This document shows positions 34,765 through 44,731 of a DNA stretch of 64,000 bases, one piece after another. This DNA comes from Micavibrio sp. UBA5572 (GTDB lineage: Bacteria > Pseudomonadota > Alphaproteobacteria > Micavibrionales > Micavibrionaceae). The position numbers and the translations under genes are program-made. The stretch is taken from assembly GCA_002425415.1 (NCBI GenBank), contig DIMG01000029.1:291213-355212 (forward strand), given 5' to 3'. The number at the start of each line of letters is the position of its first letter. Position 1 is the first letter of the stretch. The notes under the pieces were generated by a model that was not told where the DNA came from, made no database searches, and worked only from the letters and a program-made list of their open reading frames with translations.

Positions 34765-35991
34765 TTAGTGGCGTTGTGTGTTAATCGCTCGGGCAAGATA
34801 TTCCAGATCTTGACGGGCTTCGGAAATCACTTTTGCATGAACGGTTTCATCAATTCCTTGCACCATTGTTTCAAGTGTTTTTTCTACAATCTGTTGTGAT
34901 GTTACGCCTTCCGAGGGAAGAAAAAAATTGTAACGGTCAACTGATTTAAAAAAGCTGTCCATTTTGGCATCCCATCCCAATCCGACATGGGGTATTTTCA
35001 TCGAATACGCTACAATGTTCGCATGAAGGCGGTGGGCAACCAACACGTCTATCTTGGAAATTTGTATTGCCAGTTCAGTTGGAGTCATTAAACGATCAAC
35101 AAATGAAATCGCCTCATTATGCTTCGATGCATTTGTCTGTATACGCGCGTTGATCTTATCTTTGACCACTTCGTCTTCGGTCGCACCGTTGGTGAAATAT
35201 ACGATCTGGTGACCTTTCCCTGCCAACGCGATTCCGACATCATATAGCAGGTCTTCATTCGGGGTGATTTCATGCCGCGATTCGCTATATTTTACGATTG
35301 CGCGGTCATGCATAATATTAATTCCAATTATTTTTTGCGTCTGGATTTTCTTATGCTCTTTAATTTGATCTTCATATACAGAGTAAGCCAGAAGCCCCGG
35401 GTCACGGGTCATGACATCGACTTTGCGTTCAAAATGTCCGTTCCAATGATCCTGAGATTCTTTGTCCCTCACACCAACAAAAAACAATTTTTTATTTTTT
35501 GTCAGAACAGAAAAGAGTTTTATTGCCGTATCACTTAATTTTTTTGCAACCCCCACCGCATATATCGCGACAGGCTTTCCAAGATCCGCTAACTCGCAGG
35601 CGGCTGCATTCAGTCTCAAAGGAAAATACAGCTGGTCGTCACCAAATAAATGTCCACCACCAACGACGATCACGTCACTTTTTTCCAATTCTTTGCGCCA
35701 TTTTGGTCTCATCTTGTTTTTCATGGCGTATTTTGAAATTTGTATTGCCAAAATTGATTTAAAATTTTCCGGCAGCTGGTCAAAGCCCCATTTGGCCACA
35801 GAACGCAGGAGGCTTCCTTTGCCCTTTGCCGATGTCAGACCGAAATCTCCGTAAAACTCGCGTCCTCCGACATCAATCGAGAAGACTTCACTATCCGGAA
35901 TGGCCTTTGTCAGCTCACTTTCAAGGCATTCAGCAATGATGCCATCACCCAGATTGTTGGAGTATTTTACGTTTAATAAGCAAATTTTCAT
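34765..35991 (-). CDS. Polysaccharide pyruvyl transferase (GumL/CsaB-like)
   Basis: This protein of the polysaccharide pyruvyl transferase family transfers a pyruvate ketal from phosphoenolpyruvate to a sugar of the repeat unit. The N terminus MKICLLNVKYSNNLGDGIIAE and the segment DVIVVGGGHLFGDDQLYFP are family signatures. The C-terminal half has the GT-B-like VAHRLHANIVAYSMKIPHVGL motif. It starts one base after the stop of the upstream GumK-like gene, within the minus-strand operon 42861-34765. Confidence 0.88.
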   Translation of the reverse strand: MKICLLNVKYSNNLGDGIIAECLESELTKAIPDSEVFSIDVGGREFYGDFGLTSAKGKGSLLRSVAKWGFDQLPENFKSILAIQISKYAMKNKMRPKWRKELEKSDVIVVGGGHLFGDDQLYFPLRLNAAACELADLGKPVAIYAVGVAKKLSDTAIKLFSVLTKNKKLFFVGVRDKESQDHWNGHFERKVDVMTRDPGLLAYSVYEDQIKEHKKIQTQKIIGINIMHDRAIVKYSESRHEITPNEDLLYDVGIALAGKGHQIVYFTNGATEDEVVKDKINARIQTNASKHNEAISFVDRLMTPTELAIQISKIDVLVAHRLHANIVAYSMKIPHVGLGWDAKMDSFFKSVDRYNFFLPSEGVTSQQIVEKTLETMVQGIDETVHAKVISEARQDLEYLARAINTQRH

Positions 35992-35992
35992 T

Positions 35993-37093
35993 TCAAGCGA
36001 CTTTTCCGATTATCTTTTCCAAAACTTCATCCCATCCCAGAATTCCAGATAAATTGATCTGTGATCTATCAAACGTCTGCGCTTTTTCAAAGGCTTTTAT
36101 CAGCTCTTGTTTATTTTCCGGCGCATAAGAACAAATATTAGAGCGGCCTGCAGCTGAAAAATCAGGTGCTACAATCGGCAATCTTGCATAAGTGTATTGT
36201 GTGAGTTTCAGGCTTGATTGACATAGATATTCAGCATTTGCACCGTCACGATAAGGTGCCAGACCTATATCTGCATGGAGAATAAAAGGTACAATCTCGA
36301 GAAACGGACGTTCGCCATATTCGATCACGTTCGGGTGTTTTGTCCCAAGGCGGGCGGCATGGCCAAAAAGATGAAATGTCCAGTCAGGAAACGATTCCGC
36401 TAAAGTGCGAATCATCCACGGGTCAAATAACATCGCGCCGACACTCACAACATTTTTGTCCGTTGTGTAAGGAGTTTTGGTATCAATATCCATGACATCT
36501 TTACTGATGCCCGGGGGAATGAAGGCAATGCGATCTGCCAGTTCAGGGAAATCGGCAAAGTCTTTCCGCATAACATCAGCAGGTACACGGATCAGGTCAC
36601 ATAGCGGCAGGGCTAATTCTTCGCCACGAATGACGGCCAAATGTGCCCCTACTGTTTTCAGGCGGTCACTGACGGTATAAATGAATTTTGCTTTTGGGCA
36701 GTTTTTAATCAGGCGTGGAACAAGCATGAGCCCTGCACCACTTTCAACGATTACCAGATCGGCATCCTTTATTTCATCTAATGCTCTTTGTGGTAATAAA
36801 GCGGGATAGAGATCAAATATCTTTTTTAAAACGGGAAATTTTCCCAATGGTTTGATGATCGGATGAAATACAGGCAACCACGAAAATTTCTTGATCTTTC
36901 GTGTGACTTGTTTCCATTGGTTATAGGGAGGCAAAGGACAACGAGGATCTTTTTTGAATTTGGAAATCAGGCTGTACCCGACTGTTATAAAACAAACATC
37001 ATCGCCCCGCTGTTCAAAAGCATCCGCCCAGAAATGGAAATCAATTTTTCTGGTTGACTCGGCATCGTGGCATGCAATCAATATAACCTTCAT
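35993..37093 (-). CDS. GumK-like (GT70) glycosyltransferase, copy 2
   Basis: This second GumK-like transferase carries the same landmarks as copy 1: LIACHDAESTRKIDFHFWAD, VIVESGAGLMLVPRL, KFIYTVSDRLKTVG, FIPPGISKDVM, HADIGLAPY and SLKLTQYTYARLPIVAPDFSA. It probably transfers glucuronic or galacturonic acid. Its start overlaps the 3' end of the preceding GT4 gene by 4 nt (ATGA-type coupling). Having two copies on opposite strands suggests two uronic acids in the repeat unit. Confidence 0.82.
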   Translation of the reverse strand: MKVILIACHDAESTRKIDFHFWADAFEQRGDDVCFITVGYSLISKFKKDPRCPLPPYNQWKQVTRKIKKFSWLPVFHPIIKPLGKFPVLKKIFDLYPALLPQRALDEIKDADLVIVESGAGLMLVPRLIKNCPKAKFIYTVSDRLKTVGAHLAVIRGEELALPLCDLIRVPADVMRKDFADFPELADRIAFIPPGISKDVMDIDTKTPYTTDKNVVSVGAMLFDPWMIRTLAESFPDWTFHLFGHAARLGTKHPNVIEYGERPFLEIVPFILHADIGLAPYRDGANAEYLCQSSLKLTQYTYARLPIVAPDFSAAGRSNICSYAPENKQELIKAFEKAQTFDRSQINLSGILGWDEVLEKIIGKVA

Positions 37094-38310
37094 AAGGCTT
37101 CCCTCTCTTCTTTTATCTTTGTAGAACCATTCAATAAGGCTCGCTCGTAGTTTTGCTGAATCAAACTTTTTTCTAACGATTTACGGACATTTTGTTTCAT
37201 GTAATCCAATTTGCTGCGATCAGATTTTATGTCTTGCAGAATCTTTGCCGCTTGGTCTGTATCGGCCTCTGCCCATGTCAGATTTTTTAATCCTTTGAAT
37301 TCAGGATGGGTGGAGATAACCGGCACGCGCTTATAATCAATCAGGAAACTATTGTCCGGTGTACAAAACCCCGTATTGCCTGACCAATTTGTGACCATGA
37401 CGGGGACGTTCATTAACATGGCTTCGGCAATCGTCAGGCCAAAGCCTTCGGAGCGATGAAGCGAGAGATAGAGATCCGAACAGGCTAGTAGTCCTTGAGT
37501 TTCTTCACGCTGCCAAAAGCCGTCACACAGACGAATGTTTTTATGTGCGCCGCAGAGTTTTTCGATGTCTGTTTTTTGTTCCGGTGTGCCGGAATTGGAT
37601 TTGAGAATTAAAACCGCATCATCTTCTGGCGTAAATGCTTTTTGAAAGGCTGCAATCACCGCTTGTGGATTTTTACGTTCCATGGCTGAACCAAAGCTGA
37701 AAATCGTGGAGATCATCAATGTCTCTTTGGCAATACCCAGTTTTTCGCGCATCTGCATAGTGACATGTGCCATATCGATTTCGACCGGATGGAGAACGGT
37801 TTCAACCGGTTTATCGGTATATTTCCGGATAACATTGGAGGTAAAATCGGATGGGGTCATAATGGCATTCATATATTTTGTGCCTTTGATCCATTCGGAT
37901 GGAATTTCTTCCAATTCCCATGCCCAGTAACCGATATTATAGGTGCTGCGGAAATTTTTTATCCCCATTGCCACAATAACAGGCGGCATCATGGGGGGGT
38001 TGAGGTGAAAAATCCGCAAGCCCGTTTTCATGGTTTCCGGCGCGTTGTCGAATGTCCATACCGCGTCCGGTTTTTTGCGGAAAGTCTGTTCAACACTGGT
38101 ACATTTGACGTTATAACCTGCTTTTTTCAAGGCCTTTGCGCATAGGCGGGCAGATTCGCCTATTCCAGAAAAGCTTTCGAAAAAACCGATGACTTCGATG
38201 GCGTGGTTTGCATCGACCACGGGCAAAGATTTAGAACATGGAATCAAGGATTGAAGAATTTCTCCACGGAATTTTCGGTATAGCGGGCGGATGATTTTAT
38301 TGACGAACAC
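37090..38310 (-). CDS. GT4-family glycosyltransferase
   Basis: This retaining GT-B glycosyltransferase has the acceptor-side motif FFESFSGIGESARL at residues ~47-60 and the donor-side motif LHRSEGFGLTIAEAMLMNVPVMVTNW, typical of GT4 mannosyl/glucosyltransferases. SMFSFGSAMERKNP-type IFSFGSAMERKNPQAVI marks the domain junction. It may add mannose from GDP-mannose; donor specificity cannot be read. It overlaps both neighbours by a few bases, so it sits in a translationally coupled operon. Confidence 0.85.
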   Translation of the reverse strand: MFVNKIIRPLYRKFRGEILQSLIPCSKSLPVVDANHAIEVIGFFESFSGIGESARLCAKALKKAGYNVKCTSVEQTFRKKPDAVWTFDNAPETMKTGLRIFHLNPPMMPPVIVAMGIKNFRSTYNIGYWAWELEEIPSEWIKGTKYMNAIMTPSDFTSNVIRKYTDKPVETVLHPVEIDMAHVTMQMREKLGIAKETLMISTIFSFGSAMERKNPQAVIAAFQKAFTPEDDAVLILKSNSGTPEQKTDIEKLCGAHKNIRLCDGFWQREETQGLLACSDLYLSLHRSEGFGLTIAEAMLMNVPVMVTNWSGNTGFCTPDNSFLIDYKRVPVISTHPEFKGLKNLTWAEADTDQAAKILQDIKSDRSKLDYMKQNVRKSLEKSLIQQNYERALLNGSTKIKEEREAL

Positions 38311-39466
38311 GATTTTTTACCCATTTGTAAGCTGGTTTTTCAATGACATTATAGGTGACAAACGAGAATAGAATGACGGCGGACATCATAAGGGCGGTTA
38401 GAACCAAAGCAAGAGGCAAGGATACAGAAAAATATTTTGCGGCATCTGTCTTGTCTTCAATGTTTACACCAACGATAACCCAATTAAACATTTGTAGTTT
38501 TGATTCAACTATATCTATGCCATTGACCATAACACGCTGAACAAAGGCGTGGGTCATATAGATACTGTATGAGAGTGCTCCCATCAGCAAGAAGGGCTTT
38601 GCTTTCAGAATGCGGCTCATGGTTCCTGTTTCCTGTGCAAAGACAAAGACCGTCCCGAAAAACAGGTAAGGAGAAAAGTAGGACAAATATGGGATGTCTG
38701 CGCTCCATGCAAAGGCGATGACGGCACAGATCATAAATATTTCAATGAAGGTGGCATATTTTTTAGTTATTCCGGCGCAGGATTCTCCCCATTTGCGAAA
38801 GGCTGCCATACACACAACACCAGAGAAAAAGCCTCCCAAACATCGTATAAAGCCATAATTATAAGTTATGTCTGCCTCAATCCTCCCATCAAGGACATAG
38901 AGTAGAACAGGCGAGATTGTCATGAGCACTATCGAAACCGGTATTATCTTTTTTCTGAACACCACCATTAAAACCGCAAATGTAATATAGGAAAAAAATT
39001 CAACGCTGATGCTCCATGACGGGATATTCCATGTCAGATAATCAAAAATCCCCATCGAGTGTATTAACAGCAAGTTGGCGGCCAAAGACTCCAAAGATTT
39101 GGCTTGATTTGAAAACATCGCATCACCCTCTACTTTCGAGCGTGCATATTCCAAACCCAGAAACAAGATTAACACAAATAAGTGCAATGGAAAAACACGC
39201 CCCCAGCGAATGATCGAGAATTCCAGTGCCTGTTTCAAAGACGAGAGTTTATGAGAATAATTTCCAGCGATCACAAAGCCACTCAAGACAAAAAAGAAAT
39301 CTACGAAAATATAATTATTGCCAATGACCTGACCAAAATTCAGGCTGTCTTTCATGAAAATCTGGAAATGTCCCAACATGACCAACACGGCGCAAATTCC
39401 GCGCCATGAATCCAGCACTTCAAATCTTTTGGGCAATCCGGTTTCACTCACGTGTTTTTTGACCAT
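38297..39466 (-). CDS. Membrane acyltransferase (acyltransferase-3 family), copy 1
   Basis: This integral-membrane O-acyltransferase has about ten helices. The family signature is LDSWRGICAVLVMLGHFQIF with the catalytic-site His, plus FVDFFFVLSGFVIAG. It would acetylate or succinylate sugars of the repeat unit, the role of GumF/GumG in xanthan synthesis. It overlaps the following GT4 gene by 14 nt and the preceding acyltransferase by 23 nt. Confidence 0.88.
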   Translation of the reverse strand: MVKKHVSETGLPKRFEVLDSWRGICAVLVMLGHFQIFMKDSLNFGQVIGNNYIFVDFFFVLSGFVIAGNYSHKLSSLKQALEFSIIRWGRVFPLHLFVLILFLGLEYARSKVEGDAMFSNQAKSLESLAANLLLIHSMGIFDYLTWNIPSWSISVEFFSYITFAVLMVVFRKKIIPVSIVLMTISPVLLYVLDGRIEADITYNYGFIRCLGGFFSGVVCMAAFRKWGESCAGITKKYATFIEIFMICAVIAFAWSADIPYLSYFSPYLFFGTVFVFAQETGTMSRILKAKPFLLMGALSYSIYMTHAFVQRVMVNGIDIVESKLQMFNWVIVGVNIEDKTDAAKYFSVSLPLALVLTALMMSAVILFSFVTYNVIEKPAYKWVKNRVRQ

Positions 39467-40541
39467 TTTTTAAAATTCTAACCATTTTTTTACCCAAAAC
39501 CATTCCGGGTTGTTCGATGTAACGATAGCTGAACTTTGCCAGTATAATGGCCAGAACAGGAGACAAAACACAGAATATCCCGATGGTTCCTATATTTACT
39601 CCAAAACACAGGATCAGGACATTATACAATGTCACCATCATCAAAACATGGGTGAGGTACAAGCCGAAAGAGATGTCGCCGAAGAACTGGAAAATTGGCC
39701 GCGTTAGAACAGAAAACCGATGAGGGACATAATACACCAATGCGACCAAAGGGGTAACGCACAGGGTTTCCCAGTGAACAATCCATGGATTCCCGTAATA
39801 ATCCGATTGTGTTATGACGCGCGGCAGATAAAATCCGGCCAACAGAGCCGATACCGCCAGCCAAAAAGCAGGCGTTGGTAATTTTTCACAGAGCTGTGCA
39901 AAATATTTTCCCCAGATCAATACGGATAATCCCGCATAAAATGACAGCATAAAAATATTGAATTTATTTTTGATCGGCATGTCCCATATAGAAAACGAGA
40001 GTAAAATGATCGCGCCAAGTATGATCCAAAGTTTACTTCTTCCGCACAGGATAAAAAGCGGGATCAACGCCGAACCCATCAATTCAACAAAAATCGACCA
40101 TGACGGTGGGTTGGCTTTCAAGGAATATCCGATATATCCGGCCATCATCCGTTTCCAGTCAAAGTCGCCATATTTTTCAACGTCATACAGGGAATACGGC
40201 ATGTGGGCATTGATAAAAAACAGATACAGCCCGCCAATGGTTGCCATCACCACCATCAGCGGCATAATGCGGAATATGCGGCGTATTCCGTAGATCAATA
40301 AAAATCGATTCTCGCCCCATGATTTTGCCAGAGATATTCCGACAACCAGACCGGACAAAACAAAAAAATAGGTTACGGCAGCAGAGCCATTGAAAAAATC
40401 CGGTACGTGTAATTCCGGCCATGCGTCCAACAAACGATGCTGAAAATGTACCAAAAACACGACCAAGGCCGCAATCCCGCGCAGGGCGTGCAGCTCTTTG
40501 GAAAATTTTCCATTTTGGGATTGGTTTACAAATATGTTCAT
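39444..40541 (-). CDS. Membrane acyltransferase (acyltransferase-3 family), copy 2
   Basis: This second acyltransferase-3 protein has LHALRGIAALVVFLVHFQHRL at the N terminus (His retained), TYFFVLSGLVVG, and about ten membrane helices. It differs enough from copy 1 that different acyl acceptors are likely. Its start overlaps the stop of the Wzy candidate (4-nt ATGA type). Confidence 0.88.
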   Translation of the reverse strand: MNIFVNQSQNGKFSKELHALRGIAALVVFLVHFQHRLLDAWPELHVPDFFNGSAAVTYFFVLSGLVVGISLAKSWGENRFLLIYGIRRIFRIMPLMVVMATIGGLYLFFINAHMPYSLYDVEKYGDFDWKRMMAGYIGYSLKANPPSWSIFVELMGSALIPLFILCGRSKLWIILGAIILLSFSIWDMPIKNKFNIFMLSFYAGLSVLIWGKYFAQLCEKLPTPAFWLAVSALLAGFYLPRVITQSDYYGNPWIVHWETLCVTPLVALVYYVPHRFSVLTRPIFQFFGDISFGLYLTHVLMMVTLYNVLILCFGVNIGTIGIFCVLSPVLAIILAKFSYRYIEQPGMVLGKKMVRILKNGQKTRE

Positions 40542-41785
40542 TTATTCTTTGTTTGCTTTTGGTGCTGCATGAATAAATACCCAGCGATAAACCAAACAGG
40601 CGCAGAAACCTTGATTGAGAAAAATGACATGCTGGTTAAGATATTAAGAAAGATAATCAAATTCAGGCAGTGATTGAGCCGTCGGCTCTGGTCAGTATCG
40701 GGTTTGACCAATAGGGACGTAAACAGCCAGAAAATTATAAAGCCAAACAGGGATTGGCTGTTGATAAAATAGACATAGCCGCTATCCCAGAACGGTTTGG
40801 CCATTGAAGATTCGAATCCAAAAATGTTTGACATGTCCAAAGACTTTAAGGTACAGCCCGCCAAACCCAATCTTCCTGAAATATCGTCAGAAACCAAAAA
40901 GGCTGTTCCATCCGCTCTCAGGCATTCATTCGATGCAAATATAAATGTCACCATTAAAATAAAAAACGGTACATAAAATAAATGGCTGTATCGGGGAAGC
41001 TTTGGAAATATAAAATGACCCGCCGTGAACAGCAAACACAGTCCCAAGGCTGTGCGGCTGTTATTGGTGGTTACAATCATAAAGATTGTTACCACCAATA
41101 AGATGCGGGCTTTTTTACCCATAGAATTCCAAAACAGGCTGGTGAACATTGTCAGAATGATTGCGAAATTCCCCAACGAAACCTGTTCGATAAAGATGGA
41201 AGACAGACGATGGGAAATATTAAAAATCCCGAGGGTGAAACGCCCTTCAAAACTCATAGCGTTCAGGAAAATTCCCGTGTCGTTAAAGTCAGGGTTTTCC
41301 AAGCCGCGCGTCGCTCCATAATAGGATGCGGGGTTAAAAATCATGGCGTAGGTTTCGGTTGCGAACGCTTCGAGCAGCAGGACTGCCAGCGTAATCGCCG
41401 CCAATACGGTATAAAGCCGGATCATCGATTTTTCGTTTGTCAGTGTTCCCAATAACGTAAAGGTTGTTATCAGAAATATATCGCGGAAGGCCTTGATATT
41501 GAGGAATTCGCTGAGCAAGGTGACGCCGAGAAAAATGGCCAGCATGACCAGTTGGAACAAGAAAATCGGTTGGCAATTCCTTAAATATTTGAGCTTGGTC
41601 GCCATATAGGCGACTGCGCCCAAAACAATAATTCCTTCGGCCATGACCACTGTTCCTTGCGAAACATGCATCACATGGGCGTTCAGAAAGGCCAGAATCG
41701 CGTTATAGACTACGGCTGCCCCCAGAAAGAGAGAGGGCGCAATCAGCTTCTCTTTCGGGTCAGTTTCTTGTTCCATTAACGACAA
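40538..41785 (-). CDS. Polytopic membrane protein, candidate Wzy/GumE polymerase
   Basis: This 415-residue protein has about 11-12 membrane helices and one larger periplasmic loop in the second half (about residues 285-330, NECLRADGTAF..SMAKPFWDSG), a topology typical of Wzy polysaccharide polymerases. A TTNNSRTALGL segment is reminiscent of the RxG-type motif in O-antigen ligase/polymerase proteins. No other polymerase candidate exists in the locus, so the assignment rests mainly on context. Confidence 0.7.
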   Translation of the reverse strand: MSLMEQETDPKEKLIAPSLFLGAAVVYNAILAFLNAHVMHVSQGTVVMAEGIIVLGAVAYMATKLKYLRNCQPIFLFQLVMLAIFLGVTLLSEFLNIKAFRDIFLITTFTLLGTLTNEKSMIRLYTVLAAITLAVLLLEAFATETYAMIFNPASYYGATRGLENPDFNDTGIFLNAMSFEGRFTLGIFNISHRLSSIFIEQVSLGNFAIILTMFTSLFWNSMGKKARILLVVTIFMIVTTNNSRTALGLCLLFTAGHFIFPKLPRYSHLFYVPFFILMVTFIFASNECLRADGTAFLVSDDISGRLGLAGCTLKSLDMSNIFGFESSMAKPFWDSGYVYFINSQSLFGFIIFWLFTSLLVKPDTDQSRRLNHCLNLIIFLNILTSMSFFSIKVSAPVWFIAGYLFMQHQKQTKNK

Positions 41786-42861
41786 TCTTCGTAGGTTTTC
41801 AAAGTTTGGTCGATGAGTTTATCCCATGAATACAGAGCAGCAAATTGTTGCGCCTTGATCTGGTCATCAGGCATCATTTTTTCTTGGGCGGCAATGATTT
41901 GGTTTGCCGCAAGGCCAGCATTCTGGTAGTCAATGCACGCGCCGACCCCTGCCTTACCAACCAGTTCCTTAAAGGACTCGTTCGGATAAACAAGGGGAAT
42001 CATTCCAACGGTCATTGTTTCCAGCATTGACATGCCAAAGCCTTCATAGGTTGAACCGGAGACAAAAAATCCACAGTGTTTGGCCACGATTTGCAATTCT
42101 TCCGATGATAGGGCTCCGTGAATGATAACCCGATCAGATATTCCCAGAGTTTCCACCAGATGTTTTAAGTCTGCAATTTTTACATCCCATTCCGGCCCTA
42201 TAATATGAAGTTTGGCCTGCGTTCCGGTTTTCCGGATCAGTTCGTCATAGGTTTTGATCAAATTTTCAACGCCTTTATGCGCGGCCAGACGCCCGAAATA
42301 CATATAGTCGCGTCCGGTTGTCAGATAGTTCCCCAGCGGCTCGATAGCATTGGGCATGAAGAGGATGTTTTTATTCATGCCTTCGAATGTTTTAAAATCA
42401 TTCTCGCTGATTGCAAACATTGCTTTGTAGGCTTTGGTCGAGACTTTCGTTATCAGGTTGAAATACAGTTTCTTGATAAGTGAAAAATCTTTGGTATGGA
42501 AAAATCCGCCATGGGTTGTCGCTACCATTTTCTTTTTGAACACCGTTCCGAAGATTGCGCAATATTCAAAAAACGTATCGGTGTTATGCACATGGATCAT
42601 GTCAAAGTTTTTTAGAATTTTCGGATGCATCAGGGGAATGAAAAAACGACGTTTCCCGACAAAGGCTGTTCTGTGAATCACCAGAGGGCCGATAATTTCC
42701 TCTCCCCGTAACGCGCCGTGGTCAGAGTGAAAAATCCGGTCAAGAGTCAGGATTTCAACGTCATGCCCTTTGGCGGCTTGACGGGTGGCCATACTTTTTA
42801 CGTAGGATTCAAGCCCGCCGATCGAGGGCTCATATTGTCGGACGACATGAAGGATCTTCAT
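41776..42861 (-). CDS. GT4-family glycosyltransferase, first gene of minus-strand EPS operon
   Basis: This is a retaining GT-B transferase with the glycine-rich N terminus (QYEPSIGGLESYVKSMA), HVHNTDTFFEY and ATTHGGFF. The donor-site motif is GSTYEGFGMSMLETMTVGMIPLV, containing the E-x7-E pattern. FGRLAAHKGVENL marks the C-domain start. It is the probable promoter-proximal gene of an eight-gene coupled operon ending at 34765, divergent from the epimerase gene. Confidence 0.88.
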   Translation of the reverse strand: MKILHVVRQYEPSIGGLESYVKSMATRQAAKGHDVEILTLDRIFHSDHGALRGEEIIGPLVIHRTAFVGKRRFFIPLMHPKILKNFDMIHVHNTDTFFEYCAIFGTVFKKKMVATTHGGFFHTKDFSLIKKLYFNLITKVSTKAYKAMFAISENDFKTFEGMNKNILFMPNAIEPLGNYLTTGRDYMYFGRLAAHKGVENLIKTYDELIRKTGTQAKLHIIGPEWDVKIADLKHLVETLGISDRVIIHGALSSEELQIVAKHCGFFVSGSTYEGFGMSMLETMTVGMIPLVYPNESFKELVGKAGVGACIDYQNAGLAANQIIAAQEKMMPDDQIKAQQFAALYSWDKLIDQTLKTYEDCR

Positions 42862-43039
42862 GGTTGCCTCCTAAGGTCTGCATTATCACTATAATTATAT
42901 CTGTCTCTGTGGGCGCACCATATTGAAGCCTGCCCCTTTGAGTCAAGAAAGCTTTGCTGCAACCGCAAAAAAACCTGTTTTTGTTGGTTTTTTTGAATTA
43001 TGGTGCATGGATCGTCGGACATGTAGAAAGCCTGTGCTT

Positions 43040-44026
43040 ATGACAAAAAATACCATCCTTGTTACTGGCGCTGCGGGATTTATCGGGTTTCATCTGGCTA
43101 TGCGCCTTTGTTCCGAATTTCCCCAATACCGGATTGTTGGTTTGGACAATCTGAACGCCTATTATGACCCGTCTTTAAAGGAAGGGCGTTTGGCTTTGCT
43201 CGGCAATCAGTCCAATTTCCATTTTGTGAAGATGGATTTGGCGGATCGTACCGGCCTATCCAGTCTTTTCGAGATGGAGCAGCCTGAATTTGTTCTTCAT
43301 CTGGCGGCTCAGGCGGGGGTGCGCTATTCAATCGAAAACCCGCATGCCTATATCGACAGCAATATTGTCGGTTTTTTGAATATTCTGGAAGGATGTCGTC
43401 ATCATCCAGTCAGGCATTTGCTTTATGCGTCTTCCAGTTCTGTTTATGGTGCCAATACCAAAGTCCCGTTTTCAGTCGAAGATCGTGTGGATCATCCTGT
43501 TTCTCTTTATGCAGCAACCAAAAAATCCAATGAATTGATGGCGCATAGTTATTCCCATCTTTATGGCATTCCGGCAACCGGATTGCGGTTTTTTACGGTT
43601 TATGGCCCTTGGGGTCGTCCCGATATGGCTTATTTCAAATTTACTCAGGCGATTTATCAGAAAAAAGCCATTGATGTTTATAATTTCGGCGATATGAAGC
43701 GTGATTTCACCTATATCGACGATATTGTTGAAGGTATTGTCCGTTTAATGCCCAAAACACCAGCTCCACAGTCCGGCTCTGCCCACCGCATCTATAATAT
43801 CGGCAATAACCAGCCTGAAGATTTGATGGAGATGATTTCTTTACTGGAAAAAGAGATTGGTCTTGAGGCTATGCGAAACTTATTGCCCATGCAGCCCGGT
43901 GATGTGTATGCCACTTTTGCCGATATTGAAGATTTGACCGCGCTCACTGGCTTCAAGCCTTCAACGTCTCTTGAAGACGGTCTTCATCGTTTTGTTGTAT
44001 GGTATAAAGAGTATTATAAGGTTTAG
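43040..44026 (+). CDS. NAD-dependent epimerase, UDP-glucuronate 4-epimerase-like
   Basis: This short-chain (extended SDR) epimerase has the NAD-binding motif TGAAGFIGFHLA, the LDNLNAYYDPSLKEGRL segment characteristic of UDP-glucuronate 4-epimerases, the YxxxK catalytic pair in SLYAATKKSNE, and the TVYGPWGRPDMAYFKF substrate loop. It would make UDP-galacturonate from Ugd's product. I start at ATG 43040; an in-frame extension to 42923 lacks family similarity. It is the first gene of a plus-strand group with the export lipoprotein, Wzz-like and sugar transferase genes. Confidence 0.9.
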   Translation: MTKNTILVTGAAGFIGFHLAMRLCSEFPQYRIVGLDNLNAYYDPSLKEGRLALLGNQSNFHFVKMDLADRTGLSSLFEMEQPEFVLHLAAQAGVRYSIENPHAYIDSNIVGFLNILEGCRHHPVRHLLYASSSSVYGANTKVPFSVEDRVDHPVSLYAATKKSNELMAHSYSHLYGIPATGLRFFTVYGPWGRPDMAYFKFTQAIYQKKAIDVYNFGDMKRDFTYIDDIVEGIVRLMPKTPAPQSGSAHRIYNIGNNQPEDLMEMISLLEKEIGLEAMRNLLPMQPGDVYATFADIEDLTALTGFKPSTSLEDGLHRFVVWYKEYYKV

Positions 44027-44111
44027 ACTCTTGATTCGTCAGGGTCTTGTCATTTATGATACGGTCGTAACGGTCTTACAGATTTCAAGCAAGTTTCAAG
44101 GATTCCCGAAT

Positions 44112-44708
44112 ATGAGTAGTTTTCCGCAGCTTTCTTTCCGCGCTTTGTTCAGTGCTGCCAGTGTTTTTTCGCTTTTATCCTTGGGGGCTTGTGCTTTGCC
44201 AATGGGGTCAGACATTGATGCTCCGGACTTTATTGATGCAAGCCAACCCGTTTTGCTCAGTTCAGGAGATAAAGTCAAACTCACCGTTTACGGGGAAGAG
44301 GATTTGAGCGGCGAGTATATGCTCGATCAGCGCGGCGTTCTGACCTTACCGATGATCGGGGAAATCCCTGCGCGTGGGCTGACCCAAGCGCAGTTGAAAG
44401 GTTTTATCAAAGATACATTCGTCCAAAGCGGCTTCCTGTCCCGTCCGTTGGTGAGTGTTGATGTTGCCTCCCTGCGCCAGATTTATGTTTTGGGCGAGGT
44501 TCAATCCCCCGGGGCTTATCCGTATGAGCCTTCTCTTACGGGATTAAAAGCCGTTGCATTGTCAGGAGGCTATACACCTCGTGCTGCAGAAGGTCGTTTG
44601 TTGGTTGATCGCGTGGAAGATGGTGGCAGGATTGTCCGTATGAATGCTGGAGATATTACCCCTATTCTTCCCGGAGATACGATCATCATTCGCGAGCGCA
44701 TTTTCTAA
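44112..44708 (+). CDS. Polysaccharide export outer-membrane lipoprotein (Wza/GumB-like)
   Basis: This outer-membrane polysaccharide export protein has a lipoprotein signal peptide with lipobox at LSLGAC (acylated Cys at residue ~25). The Poly_export domain (SSGDKVKLTVYGEEDLSGEY..VLTLPMIGEI) and a SLBB domain (VLGEVQSPGAYPYEP) follow. At about 199 aa it is short like GumB, not long like E. coli Wza. The start at 44112 has AAGGA upstream; longer frames would bury the signal peptide. It would form the outer-membrane export pore with the Wzc-like protein. Confidence 0.93.
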   Translation: MSSFPQLSFRALFSAASVFSLLSLGACALPMGSDIDAPDFIDASQPVLLSSGDKVKLTVYGEEDLSGEYMLDQRGVLTLPMIGEIPARGLTQAQLKGFIKDTFVQSGFLSRPLVSVDVASLRQIYVLGEVQSPGAYPYEPSLTGLKAVALSGGYTPRAAEGRLLVDRVEDGGRIVRMNAGDITPILPGDTIIIRERIF

Positions 44709-44731
44709 ATATAACGAAATTGGAATAAACT

